Shown here piece by piece: positions 16,811 through 25,444 of a stretch of 64,000 nt of DNA (positions are counted from its first letter, which is position 1; each line of letters opens with the position of its first letter). Source of the DNA: Mesorhizobium sp. AR10. Lineage in GTDB: Bacteria; Pseudomonadota; Alphaproteobacteria; Rhizobiales; Rhizobiaceae. The position numbers were made by a program, and so were the translations under genes. The notes beneath the pieces were generated by a model. The model did no database searches. It was not told the origin of the DNA and saw only the letters and a program-made list of their open reading frames with translations. The stretch is from contig NZ_CP080524.1 of NCBI RefSeq assembly GCF_024746795.1, forward strand, positions 2,520,001 to 2,584,000. Direction: 5' to 3'.

Positions 16811-17932
16811 TCAGCGGTCGAGAACCGATCGGACCTCAACGAGATTGGAGCGGACACGCAGCATGTAGAATCCCATGGTGGTCAAGTGGGAGGGCATGAT
16901 CCAACCGTCCTCCCGACCATTGGAGATGATGAGGGGCCGAATTTTCAGTGCCGCCTGAAATTGCTGGTCGAGCTGGTCCCAGAGCGGACCGAGCCCGCGA
17001 GTGTCGATAACGGCCTTGAAATCAGAGCGCGTGGCTTTCAGGATTCCGTAGTAGCCGTAGAGCTGTCCGTAGGCGAACCAAAATCGGTCGTCCGCGCGCG
17101 TATCGAACCAGCCATTGTTGTTTGTCTGCGACTGTCTGCTGAGGATATCCGATGTCGAACCGATATCACTGGCTATACGGTCGACGAACTTCGCCAGATT
17201 GTCGGCGCGGGCGTTGAACACCACCTCGCATTTCAACAGGCGGTCGTTGAAGGTGCGAAGCGACGTGATGCCTGTGCGGTAGAAGCTGGGGCTTGGCGTC
17301 TTGGGGCCGAATGGCCTAAGGCCGAAATACCACGTTTCCTCGTCGAATTCGACCGCGCCTCTTGCATCCTGCAGGTTCTGATCGATCTGACTGGTGCCGC
17401 GTACTCGGCCGATCGTGTCAACCAATTCGACCGCGGTGCGTCGAACAGCCTGGTGTACGCCGCGCTGGAAAGCCGCCTTGTTGTCCAGGAATGGTGTATG
17501 ATCCCAGTCCATTCCGAAGAGCCCTAGCTTGTACAGGATCATCGACGAGATCCAGGCGTTTTGATTGACGTTGAAGTCGATCAAATCCGCCGCAACCGTC
17601 ACGATACCAGACTTGGTACATGTCTTGACCTGGCCTTCCGCGCCTTCGTCGGTGACTTGCTCGCCGGATCCGGCCGGCGGCGCGAATGTATAAGCATCCG
17701 CATAGGCAGGATTGAAGTTCTTCCAATATTGCGTGTTCCAGAAGAAATAGGCGTATAGTCCGACCAAGATTACGAGCGCTGTACCGAGCACCGCCTTCAG
17801 GATCCAGCCGCGCTGCGTATACCAGCGCCCGGCCCACAGGAACGGCCACAGGATCACGCCAACAAGGAGGCCAATGCCGCGGCCGATCCACTGGAAAATC
17901 CGGGTGAAGAAGTTCACGATCGGATCAAGCAT
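16811..17932 (-). CDS. DUF2333 family membrane-anchored protein
   Basis: A 373-residue protein. The N-terminal 60 residues contain two hydrophobic segments (IGLLVGVILWPFLWAG and AVLGTALVILVGLYAYFFW), then a soluble, probably periplasmic domain of about 300 residues. The features fit DUF2333, which has no known function. Conserved-looking segments are NQNAWISSMILYKLGLFGMDWD and RFWFAYGQLYGYYGILKA. It is the last gene of a five-gene operon, 12 bases after the 434-residue protein. The C-terminal motif GFYMLRVRSN recurs just past the stop codon. It may be the membrane or envelope component of the system. Confidence 0.82.
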   Translation of the reverse strand: MLDPIVNFFTRIFQWIGRGIGLLVGVILWPFLWAGRWYTQRGWILKAVLGTALVILVGLYAYFFWNTQYWKNFNPAYADAYTFAPPAGSGEQVTDEGAEGQVKTCTKSGIVTVAADLIDFNVNQNAWISSMILYKLGLFGMDWDHTPFLDNKAAFQRGVHQAVRRTAVELVDTIGRVRGTSQIDQNLQDARGAVEFDEETWYFGLRPFGPKTPSPSFYRTGITSLRTFNDRLLKCEVVFNARADNLAKFVDRIASDIGSTSDILSRQSQTNNNGWFDTRADDRFWFAYGQLYGYYGILKATRSDFKAVIDTRGLGPLWDQLDQQFQAALKIRPLIISNGREDGWIMPSHLTTMGFYMLRVRSNLVEVRSVLDR

Positions 17933-17944
17933 GGCGATATCCCC

Positions 17945-19249
17945 TCAGTCAGTCAGGCCATAGAGGCGCGTGCGAAACGCTACCTTGTCTTTCAGATATG
18001 TGGTTTTCAGAACGTCCACAACATGCGATCGCCAGGCGTCGCTGAAGCCGTCATAGTCCTTGTAGAAGCCCGGCTTGTTGAAGACGTAGCGCGAGACGAA
18101 GTCCTGCGGCACGAAATCCGAGATCAGCTGGTTGGTGAGCCAAGCGTCGGGATGGTCGGGCTTGGCCCGGATCACCAGGAAGCGCTGCTGCGGAAATACG
18201 TCCTCGATCTTGAGATGGCCGAGCTGGGCGATCTCGCGCTTGGCGGCATTGAGGAAGGGAAAATTGCCGTCCCTGGTGATCAGGTCGGCATGGCCGTGGA
18301 TCCAGGTCTGCAGCCAGACCTTGTCGACGTCGGTCAGATTGCGGTCGGGTTCCGAGTCGCGGATCAGCGCGCGCACCACCATTTCGGCGCGATGCTCGAG
18401 ATAGCCCGATGTCTCGATCCACGAGGCGCGCGGCAGTTCGATGCGGCCGGTGGCAGCGAGGAACTTGAACACCTTGTCGGCATCATTGATCGAGAGGTAG
18501 CTCACCTGCCACGGCCGCGAGCGGCGGAAGCCCGGGGCTGCCGGGTCGCTGATCACCGTCGTCATGTCCGGATCGACGAAGACGTAGAGGCCGCCGAAAT
18601 GGCTGGTCCAGTAGGCGTTGTGGCGGAAGATCACCTGATCCGGCACCAGCGCGTTCTCGCGGATGTCGCCACAGATCTTTGCCAGCTCCACCATGCGGGT
18701 GAGCATGGCGCTGTCGCGCCAGGCATCGGGTTCCTGCTTCAGCCGGTTGACGAGCTTGCCGAGTTCGGCCGCTTTGCCCAGCACGTCCTCCGCCGACAGC
18801 ACCTTGAACTCGACCTGGTTGATCGACAGCAGGTCCTCGATGTCGTTGACCTTGGGGACTGAATCCTCGATCTCGCCGTAGATGACATCCTTGATGGTCA
18901 GCGCATCGATGGCGCGCTGGTTCTTCGACATGAACTCGAACATCAGCTGCGAGGTGTTGGAGAAGGCGGTGTGCACCACCGGCAGGTCGATCTGCGACGG
19001 CGTCAGGATGATGAAGCGGCGGTTGACCTCGTTGGGATCGAGATAGGCGTAGTCGCCGCATTCGTCGGCCACCTGCGGTGAGAAGCCGGTGCGGTCGATC
19101 TCGAAGCTGTTCAGCTTCGTAGGCTTCAGCCCGAAGGCGACCATCGCCTTGTTGTAGCGCTGGATGAGGTGCGGTTCGTCAACCGTAAGCAGCCGGCCGT
19201 AGATCAGCTCATTGTCGCGCAGCAGATCGGGTTTCCTGGCGGGGCTCAT
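17945..19249 (-). CDS. Conserved protein of unknown function (possibly DUF6638)
   Basis: A 434-residue soluble protein, MSPARKPDLLRDNELIYGRLL. There is no signal peptide, membrane segment or catalytic motif that I recognise. Notable segments are FSPQVADECGDYAYLDPNE (about 56-74), QVIFRHNAYWTSHFGGLYVF (about 206-225) and LQTWIHGHADLITRDGNFP (about 314-332). I have a weak memory that rhizobial homologs are filed under DUF6638. It lies 9 bases after the AAA+ ATPase stop and 12 before DUF2333, so it is very likely part of the same complex or pathway, perhaps as an ATPase substrate or adaptor. Confidence 0.78.
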   Translation of the reverse strand: MSPARKPDLLRDNELIYGRLLTVDEPHLIQRYNKAMVAFGLKPTKLNSFEIDRTGFSPQVADECGDYAYLDPNEVNRRFIILTPSQIDLPVVHTAFSNTSQLMFEFMSKNQRAIDALTIKDVIYGEIEDSVPKVNDIEDLLSINQVEFKVLSAEDVLGKAAELGKLVNRLKQEPDAWRDSAMLTRMVELAKICGDIRENALVPDQVIFRHNAYWTSHFGGLYVFVDPDMTTVISDPAAPGFRRSRPWQVSYLSINDADKVFKFLAATGRIELPRASWIETSGYLEHRAEMVVRALIRDSEPDRNLTDVDKVWLQTWIHGHADLITRDGNFPFLNAAKREIAQLGHLKIEDVFPQQRFLVIRAKPDHPDAWLTNQLISDFVPQDFVSRYVFNKPGFYKDYDGFSDAWRSHVVDVLKTTYLKDKVAFRTRLYGLTD

Positions 19250-19258
19250 CGCGTGCCT

Positions 19259-21169
19259 TTACGCATTCCAATTCCCCTTGGCCTTCATCTCCTCGATCTC
19301 GCGCACCGCGCGGTCACGCAGGCGGGTGTCGCGGATCATCTTGGTGACGGCTGAGTCGTCGGACTTGTCGGAATAGCGGAACTCTGAGTCGGCGTAGCGG
19401 TTGATCTCCTGCATGACCATGTCCATCGAGAACGGCCCGCGCAGTTCCTCGATCATCGCTTTCTTGTCGTCGTAGCCCTTGTGCATGAAGACTTCCGGCT
19501 TCTCGAACCACTCGTCCGGCAGCTCGATGTCCATGGCGCGCATCTTGATGGCGTCGGTGACGTTCTTGATGGCGCGGCCGGTGAAGCGCGGTTCGGCATC
19601 CTTGATCATGTGCAGATAGGTGCCGACGTCGGCCATCGATTTCGGTGCGCCATTGTCCTTCATGTAGCGCTCGTAAACCTTCATCAGCCCGTCTTCCTGA
19701 GGCTTTTCATGCTCCTCATAAGCCTCCATCACAGCGCGCTGGATTTCCTGGGCGGCATAGAGCTTGTGGTCGCCGAGCGGGATCTTGTGGTTTTTTCCAG
19801 CGAGCAGGACAAAGATGTCGATGTAGTCGTCGCGGCTCTGCGGCCCGTCGACCAGCCAGCGGGCGCCGGCGCGCTGGCGTAGCGCGTCGTCGACGTTTTC
19901 GGGATAGTTGGAGAACATGCCGAACGAGCAGTTGCCGCGCACTACGGTGCCGGCACCGGCAAAGGCGTCCATCAAGACGCCGGTGATTTCCTGCTGGCCG
20001 GCAGAGGCGCGGTCATCGGAGCGTCTGGCAGCCACCTGGTCGATGTCGTCGACAGTGCCGAAGCCGATGACGCGCGGGTTGAGAACATTGTTGATGAACT
20101 GGCGACAGTTCTGGCCGGATTTGCCTTGATAGGACGAGATCTGGTCGACGCCGAAATTCTCGTAAGCAAAGGGATAGCCGGCGACCTGGCAATAATTGTT
20201 GACGAGACCGGCAATCATCTGGATCAGCGTCGTCTTGCCGGTGCCGGGCGCGCCGTCGCCGATGAAGGTGAACAGGAAGCCGCCAAGCTCGACGAAAGGG
20301 TTCAGCTCGCGCTCGAAGTCGTAAGCCATCAGCATCTTGGCCAGCTTCACCGACTGGTACTTGGCGATGTGGTTACCGACGACCTCTTCCGGATTCTTGA
20401 AGGTCATCACCAGCGGCTTCGAGCGCTTGCCCGGCGCGACATCGAAGCCGTCGAGGATAAAATCATCCACGTCGATGCGGATATGCGCGTTCTCGAACGG
20501 TCCGATGCCGTCGAAGCGGCCCTTTCGCGCCAGCAGCCCGTCGATGGCAACGCGCGCGAAAGCGCGCGCCCGCGTCATCAGGTCGGCGTCGTCAGCCGAG
20601 CCTGATATCGCCTTGTCGAGGCCTGCTATTATGGACTTCACCGCATCCTGCGGCGTGTCGAACAGGAAGTCCGGCTCCGCCGTATCGTTCGGTGCCTCGC
20701 CGTCGCTGTCGATCAGCTGGAATAGATACGAGGCGAAGCTGAAGGCCGAAATGTAAGCCGAAGCTGACAGAAGCTTCTTGAAGGTGGCGGCCTCGTCGCC
20801 TTCGAGCGGCGCGCGGGTGTTCTTGGCCTGCAGGCTTTCTAGGTCCGAACCTTCGGCGAAGACGTCTGATATGGCCAGCGCGATCGCCAGCCCGCGCCGG
20901 GCGCGAAACAGCAGCGTGTGCTGCGGAATGGTCAGCAACTGGTCGTCGGGATGGACGGCGGCGACGGTCTTGGAAAGCTCGACCTCGCGCGTGCGGCGCA
21001 CCGAGCCGACCGAGACCGTCGAGACGAAGCGGCGGTTGGTGCCGGCAAGCGCGGTGCCGGATTCGCGTGACGGGTCTTCCAGCACGACGATGCGGGTGAT
21101 GAAGCTCTGCGCGCTGGCGCGGTGCTTTTCGATTGCCGCTTCCGAAATCGTGGTCAGGCCGGTGTCCAT
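19259..21169 (-). CDS. AAA+ ATPase of the five-gene operon
   Basis: A 636-residue ATPase. Residues about 1-280 are an N-terminal domain without recognised motifs. The AAA+ module follows: Walker A GAPGTGKTT (near 305-313), Walker B-like VIGFGTVDDID (near 365-375), a sensor-like segment GNCSFGMFSNYPENVDDAL, and an arginine-finger candidate RQRAGARW (near 430). The rest is a C-terminal lid and tail. Such proteins form ring motors that remodel protein partners. It is the third gene in transcription order, 24 bases after the 381-residue protein. The domain order does not match ClpX, FtsH, MoxR or Lon, and the operon partners are unusual for those classes. Confidence 0.88.
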   Translation of the reverse strand: MDTGLTTISEAAIEKHRASAQSFITRIVVLEDPSRESGTALAGTNRRFVSTVSVGSVRRTREVELSKTVAAVHPDDQLLTIPQHTLLFRARRGLAIALAISDVFAEGSDLESLQAKNTRAPLEGDEAATFKKLLSASAYISAFSFASYLFQLIDSDGEAPNDTAEPDFLFDTPQDAVKSIIAGLDKAISGSADDADLMTRARAFARVAIDGLLARKGRFDGIGPFENAHIRIDVDDFILDGFDVAPGKRSKPLVMTFKNPEEVVGNHIAKYQSVKLAKMLMAYDFERELNPFVELGGFLFTFIGDGAPGTGKTTLIQMIAGLVNNYCQVAGYPFAYENFGVDQISSYQGKSGQNCRQFINNVLNPRVIGFGTVDDIDQVAARRSDDRASAGQQEITGVLMDAFAGAGTVVRGNCSFGMFSNYPENVDDALRQRAGARWLVDGPQSRDDYIDIFVLLAGKNHKIPLGDHKLYAAQEIQRAVMEAYEEHEKPQEDGLMKVYERYMKDNGAPKSMADVGTYLHMIKDAEPRFTGRAIKNVTDAIKMRAMDIELPDEWFEKPEVFMHKGYDDKKAMIEELRGPFSMDMVMQEINRYADSEFRYSDKSDDSAVTKMIRDTRLRDRAVREIEEMKAKGNWNA

Positions 21170-21193
21170 GAAGGATGCTCCGTGGTTTGACGG

Positions 21194-22339
21194 TCAGACG
21201 TCGCTGATGACCTGTCCCTTGGACAGGATGTGGACCTTGTAGCCCGAAAAAATCTTCTGCGCCTCGCCGGCGGCGTAGAGCGCCTGATAGGCCTCGTGCG
21301 GGATCAAAGCGTGGTTCTCGTAGCTCGACACACCCTGGCGCGCGGCCTCCAGATCGTCGGTGTTGATGAAGAACTCCTGCGTCGTCTTCTCGCTTGAAAA
21401 CAGCCCCTTGCGGCCGGGCTTTTCCGCCTTCGAATAGACTTCCTGGATGGTCCAGGTCAGCAACCAGGCGTTTTCCGGCTTGCGCACCTTGGCCAGCACT
21501 TCCGCCACCGTCGAATTGTTGTCGGTAATCCCGGCCGAATAGAAGGGGCCGAGCACGACGCGGCGTAGCTGCTTGGGATGCAGCGGCTCGAAATCCTTGT
21601 CGAGGTTCACCGCGATGGTCGCCGGCGACAGCGTGTAGGCGGAATTCTTCTCGGCGAAATCGTCGAAGCGGTGGGCAAGCTCGGGGTTGAGCAAGCCGTC
21701 GACCGGCAGCGGAATGTCGACCTTGTCGTTGAGTTTGCCGCTGCTGTCGACGAGCTGCCGGATCATGTCTTCGGAGGAATCCTCCACCGTCACCATGTAG
21801 ACCAGCGGCAGGTTGGCGCTGCCGTCGAAGGTGGCCCAGTGAACCAGATAATAGGGCCGCCCCGTCTTCGGATTGACCGAGACTTTTGCCGTCTGCGGCA
21901 GCGAGAACGGACCGAAGGTCGTCTCGCTCTTGACGCCCTCCAGATAGAGCCGCTCGGCCATCGATTTCTGCAGCGCCTCTGGAAATTCCTTGTGGCGCAG
22001 GATGAAGTCGGCCATTTCCTCGCGCAACTCGCCGGCGAGTGGGATGTTGGCGAGGCGGCTGTCGGCCTGGCGGCGGTCGTTTTCCAGTTCGAGCAGGTTC
22101 TGGAAGACTGGAAAGCCGCTCTCGGCGCGCGAAATGCGGAATGTCTCCATGAAGCCGAGGCGGTTGCGCCAGCAGGAAAAGGACTTGTCCAGCCGGGCAA
22201 TGTACTCGGCGACGATCTTGGCGACGATGCCGTGCCGGTAGAGCGGCGAGCGGTCGTCGCGCATGAACACTTCGAGGCCGCTGAGTGCCGCCGAAATTGC
22301 CGAGAAATAGCGCGCCGCCGCTTCGTTTTCGGGGGTCAT
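21194..22339 (-). CDS. Conserved protein of unknown function, operon gene 2
   Basis: A 381-residue soluble protein beginning MTPENEAAARYFSAISAALSGLEVF. The first 140 residues look helical; a beta-rich middle follows (TAKVSVNPKTGRPYYLVHWATF is one segment, about 150-171), then a C-terminal part with RRVVLGPFYSAGITDNNST and GLFSSEKTTQEFFINTDDL. No signal peptide, membrane segment or catalytic signature was recognised. It is 46 bases after the coiled-coil gene and 24 before the ATPase gene. It may be an adaptor between the coiled-coil protein and the ATPase; this is inference from position. Confidence 0.75.
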   Translation of the reverse strand: MTPENEAAARYFSAISAALSGLEVFMRDDRSPLYRHGIVAKIVAEYIARLDKSFSCWRNRLGFMETFRISRAESGFPVFQNLLELENDRRQADSRLANIPLAGELREEMADFILRHKEFPEALQKSMAERLYLEGVKSETTFGPFSLPQTAKVSVNPKTGRPYYLVHWATFDGSANLPLVYMVTVEDSSEDMIRQLVDSSGKLNDKVDIPLPVDGLLNPELAHRFDDFAEKNSAYTLSPATIAVNLDKDFEPLHPKQLRRVVLGPFYSAGITDNNSTVAEVLAKVRKPENAWLLTWTIQEVYSKAEKPGRKGLFSSEKTTQEFFINTDDLEAARQGVSSYENHALIPHEAYQALYAAGEAQKIFSGYKVHILSKGQVISDV

Positions 22340-22385
22340 GCTTGTGCTCTGAGGATGGCCATGGATGCGAGCGGTGGCTGCACCC

Positions 22386-23474
22386 TTACGACTGCACGTA
22401 ATTTGCCGAATTGTGCTTCTTCAGCACCTCGTCGAAGCGGCGGGCAAAGGCATCGTCGGCCAGCTTCTTGCGACGCTGGATGTCGGCGGTGGCCACCATG
22501 TTCTTCTCGTGCATTTCGAGAAGGTCGCCAATGTGCTTCTGCGAGGCCGCACCGATGCCGGCCATGGTCTCTTCGGCGGTGTTGTCGACTTGGCTGCCCA
22601 GCGTGTTGATCTTGTGGGCGACGTCCTGCTGGGCGGCGGTCTTCAAGCTGTCTTCCAGGGCCTTGTAGAGCACGATGCGCTGTTCGGTATCGATGGTCAG
22701 CTTGTTGATCAGCGTCGACTGCGCAGCGATCTGGTTGTTGAGCGAATCGACGAAGGTCTGGAACATCGAGGTGTAGCGTTCCAGCGTCTGGCTTTCGGCC
22801 AGCAGTTCCTGTTCCTTGGCCTGCTTCTCGTTGTACTCGGTGGCCAGTTTAGAGCGCTCGCCTTCAAGCTGGGTGCGCTCCTTCTGACTGGTCGAGGCAG
22901 CGATCTTGTTCTCGATGTCGAGCAGCATCGGATTGAGCTCCTCGATGCGCTTTTGCACGGTCTCGAGGTTGGACATGGTGGTCTTGCGGCGCTCGATCAC
23001 CTGCGAAAGGCTGGTTTCGGAGGTCTTGTAGCGCTGGTCGAGAACCTCCTTCTGCGCCTTGAGGATGCCGACGATTGTGTCGGACTTCACCAGAAGTTCC
23101 TGCAGATTGCCGGCCAGCGACATGTTGCGGACGCGGTCAGTACGCATGCGCTGCTTGCTCTGAGCGGAGAACATGCCGACGAAGCTCTCCCAGCCGGTGT
23201 AGTTCTTCATGCTCTCGAATTCGGCGCCGAAGACGTTGGTGGCATCCTCCAGCCCGATGATCAGGTCGGCGATGTTGCCTTCCATCACCTTCTGCTGTTT
23301 CAGCACGTCCTCGATGCGGGCGTTTTCGATGTCGAAATTGGCGTCGCCGATCTTCTTGTCGGCGGTGGCGAGGGTGTCGAGCACGGTGCCGGACTGCTCG
23401 ATCTTCGTGCGCATGTCCTGCACGACCTGCTTGGTCTTGGCAATTTCGGCATCGAAATTCTGCAATGTCGCCAT
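22386..23474 (-). CDS. Coiled-coil protein, first gene of the five-gene operon
   Basis: A 362-residue, strongly helical protein rich in Lys, Glu and Gln without signal or membrane segments. Long heptad-like stretches cover about 1-75 and 115-300 (for example KAQKEVLDQRYKTSETSLSQ and LEGERSKLATEYNEKQAKEQ). Its helical layout and its C-terminal part (ALEDSLKTAAQQDVAHKINTL) are reminiscent of TelA toxic-anion-resistance proteins, but I cannot confirm homology. ATG 23474 follows GGGAGG at about seven bases. It opens the operon and has a promoter candidate 48 bases upstream. It probably forms filaments or a scaffold acted on by the AAA+ protein. Confidence 0.8.
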   Translation of the reverse strand: MATLQNFDAEIAKTKQVVQDMRTKIEQSGTVLDTLATADKKIGDANFDIENARIEDVLKQQKVMEGNIADLIIGLEDATNVFGAEFESMKNYTGWESFVGMFSAQSKQRMRTDRVRNMSLAGNLQELLVKSDTIVGILKAQKEVLDQRYKTSETSLSQVIERRKTTMSNLETVQKRIEELNPMLLDIENKIAASTSQKERTQLEGERSKLATEYNEKQAKEQELLAESQTLERYTSMFQTFVDSLNNQIAAQSTLINKLTIDTEQRIVLYKALEDSLKTAAQQDVAHKINTLGSQVDNTAEETMAGIGAASQKHIGDLLEMHEKNMVATADIQRRKKLADDAFARRFDEVLKKHNSANYVQS

Positions 23475-23521
23475 TAGGGGCCTCCCGCTTCGGCATCAGT
23501 TTCGTGTCGCAAACCGCGGCG

Positions 23522-23550
23522 AATATATGTGGGGCATCCGGGGATTGAAA
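23522..23550 (-). promoter_or_regulatory. Candidate promoter of the five-gene operon
   Basis: On the minus strand a -10-like TATATT (23522-23527) lies 17 bases after TTTCAA (23545-23550), 46 bases before the first ATG. The -10 is good and the -35 weak. Further upstream, TCCACT (23591-23596) and AGTGGA (23607-23612) form a perfect 6-bp inverted repeat with a 10-base spacer, a possible regulator site. Confidence 0.4.
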
Positions 23551-23714
23551 GACGCAAGACATCAGAGGGCACGAAAACAAAAGAATTCGCTCCACTCTTG
23601 AAACATAGTGGAACCGTGTTCATGGCGCGATTGGCGGATCGATCCGTTGGCTTTGGCCTGAAACTCGACTTTTGGGCAACCGGGATAATTGCGGGCGTAC
23701 TGGAACCAATGCGT

Positions 23715-24104
23715 TCAGGGCTTCGGATCGGCCTTCAGATAGGCAATGACGTTGGCAATGTCGTCGTCGCTGGTCAGGCCGGTGAAGGCCATCCTGTTGC
23801 CGGGGACCTTTAGCTTGGGAGCCCTTAGATATGCGGTGAGGTTCGCCTCGTCCCAGACAAGGCCGGCGGCGCCCGCATCCTTCATGGCTTGTGAATAGTG
23901 GCTGAGGAAGCTTTCGGCGGTACCGGCGGTGCGGCCGACGACACCCATCAGATGCGGGCCGATCTTGTCGCGGTCGGTCGCTGCTTCATGGCAAGCCATG
24001 CATCTGTTGAAGACCTTCTTGCCGAGTGCAGCGTCGCCGTCGGCATGCGCGGCAAGGATGCCGGCAAAGAAAAAGACACCGGCAGACGAGACGGCTCGAA
24101 ACAT
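23715..24104 (-). CDS. Small exported c-type cytochrome
   Basis: A 129-residue class I cytochrome c. It starts MFRAVSSAGVFFFAGILAAHA, a Sec signal. One heme site CMACH is seen near residues 35-39, and the distal Met ligand is probably in the GNRMAFTGL segment near 101, a typical cytochrome c2 arrangement. The ATG at 24104 is chosen over the frame opening at 24137 because it starts the signal peptide. It is a periplasmic electron carrier, possibly between the bc1 complex and an oxidase. It stands between the five-gene operon and a glycosyltransferase, without clear linkage to either. Confidence 0.88.
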   Translation of the reverse strand: MFRAVSSAGVFFFAGILAAHADGDAALGKKVFNRCMACHEAATDRDKIGPHLMGVVGRTAGTAESFLSHYSQAMKDAGAAGLVWDEANLTAYLRAPKLKVPGNRMAFTGLTSDDDIANVIAYLKADPKP

Positions 24105-24193
24105 GGCTGACTCCGACGAGTTCTGGCTGGAGCGCAAAATAGGATCCAGCCCTTAACAAACGCCGCATGATGGCGGGATTGCGGAGCAGTTCC

Positions 24194-25378
24194 TCAAGCG
24201 CGCCGGCGCGCTGTTATTTCTGTGACCGCTTGCCGGGTCGCCATTTCGATTGCCGCTGACGAATGCCTGTCGCGCACGAAGGCCCTGCCGGCACTGGCCA
24301 TCTCGGCGGCCGCTTCCGGTCGGGCGGCGAGGGCAACGATTTTCGTGGCCAGCTCGCCGGCATCGCTGCCGGACAGGAAATGCCTGTCGGCTTGCAGGCC
24401 GAGCCCTTCGACAGCCTTTTCGGTGGCGCAAACGACCAGCCCTGCCGCCATGGCTTCGAGCACCTTGATGCGGGTCCCGCCTCCGAATCTGAGCGGGATC
24501 GGTGCATAGCCGGCGGCGGCGAGCAGGTCCAGCAGGCGCGGTGGGTTTTCGACGAGATGCAGCCCGTGTGCCGTGCAGAGCTGGCGCACGATGTCGCGTG
24601 GGTTCTTGCCGGCGACGGTCATCGACCAGGGGCGCCCGGACGCTTTGAGGCGGGGCACCATCTTGCGGCCGATCTGCTTGACGGCGTCGATGTTGGGGAA
24701 ATAGCCGAGGTGGCCGATGAAGCAGAGACGGATGTCTTCGTATCGCTGGACGGCAATCGGCAGGGAAAGCACGGTTTCATCGGGGATGGGATTGGCGATC
24801 ACCCTGATGTCGCCGGCAGGCCCCATCGCCAGCAGCATTTCCCTGTCTGTTTCCGAACAGACCCAGACCTGGTCCGCCGCCTTCGCGGCAAGGATGTCCG
24901 CCTCGCGCGCCTGCGCCATCCTGCGCCGGTGCTCGCGAAAGCTTCGCAACCGCTGCCAGAGGGGGAGTGACCCGATACGGTCCGCCACCGTGCGTGAATC
25001 GATGTTGTGCAGGTCGATGACGGTGCGCGCGTCATGCCTGGGCACCAACGCCAGCAGCTGCGACAGCGCGATGTCTTCGACGACGACGAGATCGGGAGCG
25101 AAGCTCTTCCAGAGCGAATCCGCTTCAGCCAACTCGTCGGCGGGGATCATGTGCAGCGTCGGATGGGCGCTGCGCCCTTGCCAGGAGCCACGGCCGCGGG
25201 CTGCCTCGATGATCTGGTGACGGACATTCGGCGGAGGGAACGGCGCCGGCGCGCCGGTAAAGCTCACCGTCAGAACCTCACCGATCACCGAGAGCGCCCG
25301 CGCATTGGCGGCGTTCCTGATCTCGCCGCCGGATACCGGCGGAAACGGACAGTCGATCGTGAACTGCAGGATTTTCAT
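24194..25378 (-). CDS. Glycosyltransferase (GT-B fold, group 1/4 type)
   Basis: A 394-residue protein with two Rossmann-like halves. The N-terminus MKILQFTIDCPFPPVSGGEIR carries the glycine-rich acceptor loop of GT-B enzymes. The C-terminal donor-binding half has PLRFGGGTRIKVLEAMAAGL with the conserved E-x-x-x-x-x-x-E-like region of GT4/GT1 families. No membrane segment is seen. It probably adds a sugar to a cell-envelope or exopolysaccharide intermediate, but there are no polysaccharide genes around it, so the product is unknown. It is followed by a cytochrome gene and preceded by tdk on the same strand. Confidence 0.85.
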   Translation of the reverse strand: MKILQFTIDCPFPPVSGGEIRNAANARALSVIGEVLTVSFTGAPAPFPPPNVRHQIIEAARGRGSWQGRSAHPTLHMIPADELAEADSLWKSFAPDLVVVEDIALSQLLALVPRHDARTVIDLHNIDSRTVADRIGSLPLWQRLRSFREHRRRMAQAREADILAAKAADQVWVCSETDREMLLAMGPAGDIRVIANPIPDETVLSLPIAVQRYEDIRLCFIGHLGYFPNIDAVKQIGRKMVPRLKASGRPWSMTVAGKNPRDIVRQLCTAHGLHLVENPPRLLDLLAAAGYAPIPLRFGGGTRIKVLEAMAAGLVVCATEKAVEGLGLQADRHFLSGSDAGELATKIVALAARPEAAAEMASAGRAFVRDRHSSAAIEMATRQAVTEITARRRA

Positions 25379-25444
25379 TTTCGGCCCCCATCCGGATCGT
25401 AGCTGGGCGCAGATGAAACCGGAATAGGTGGTGGTCAGGCCGTT

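Noticed and set aside
22386..23474. Calling the coiled-coil protein TelA
   Set aside because: Layout resembles TelA, but similarity in coiled coils is weak evidence; left as unknown.
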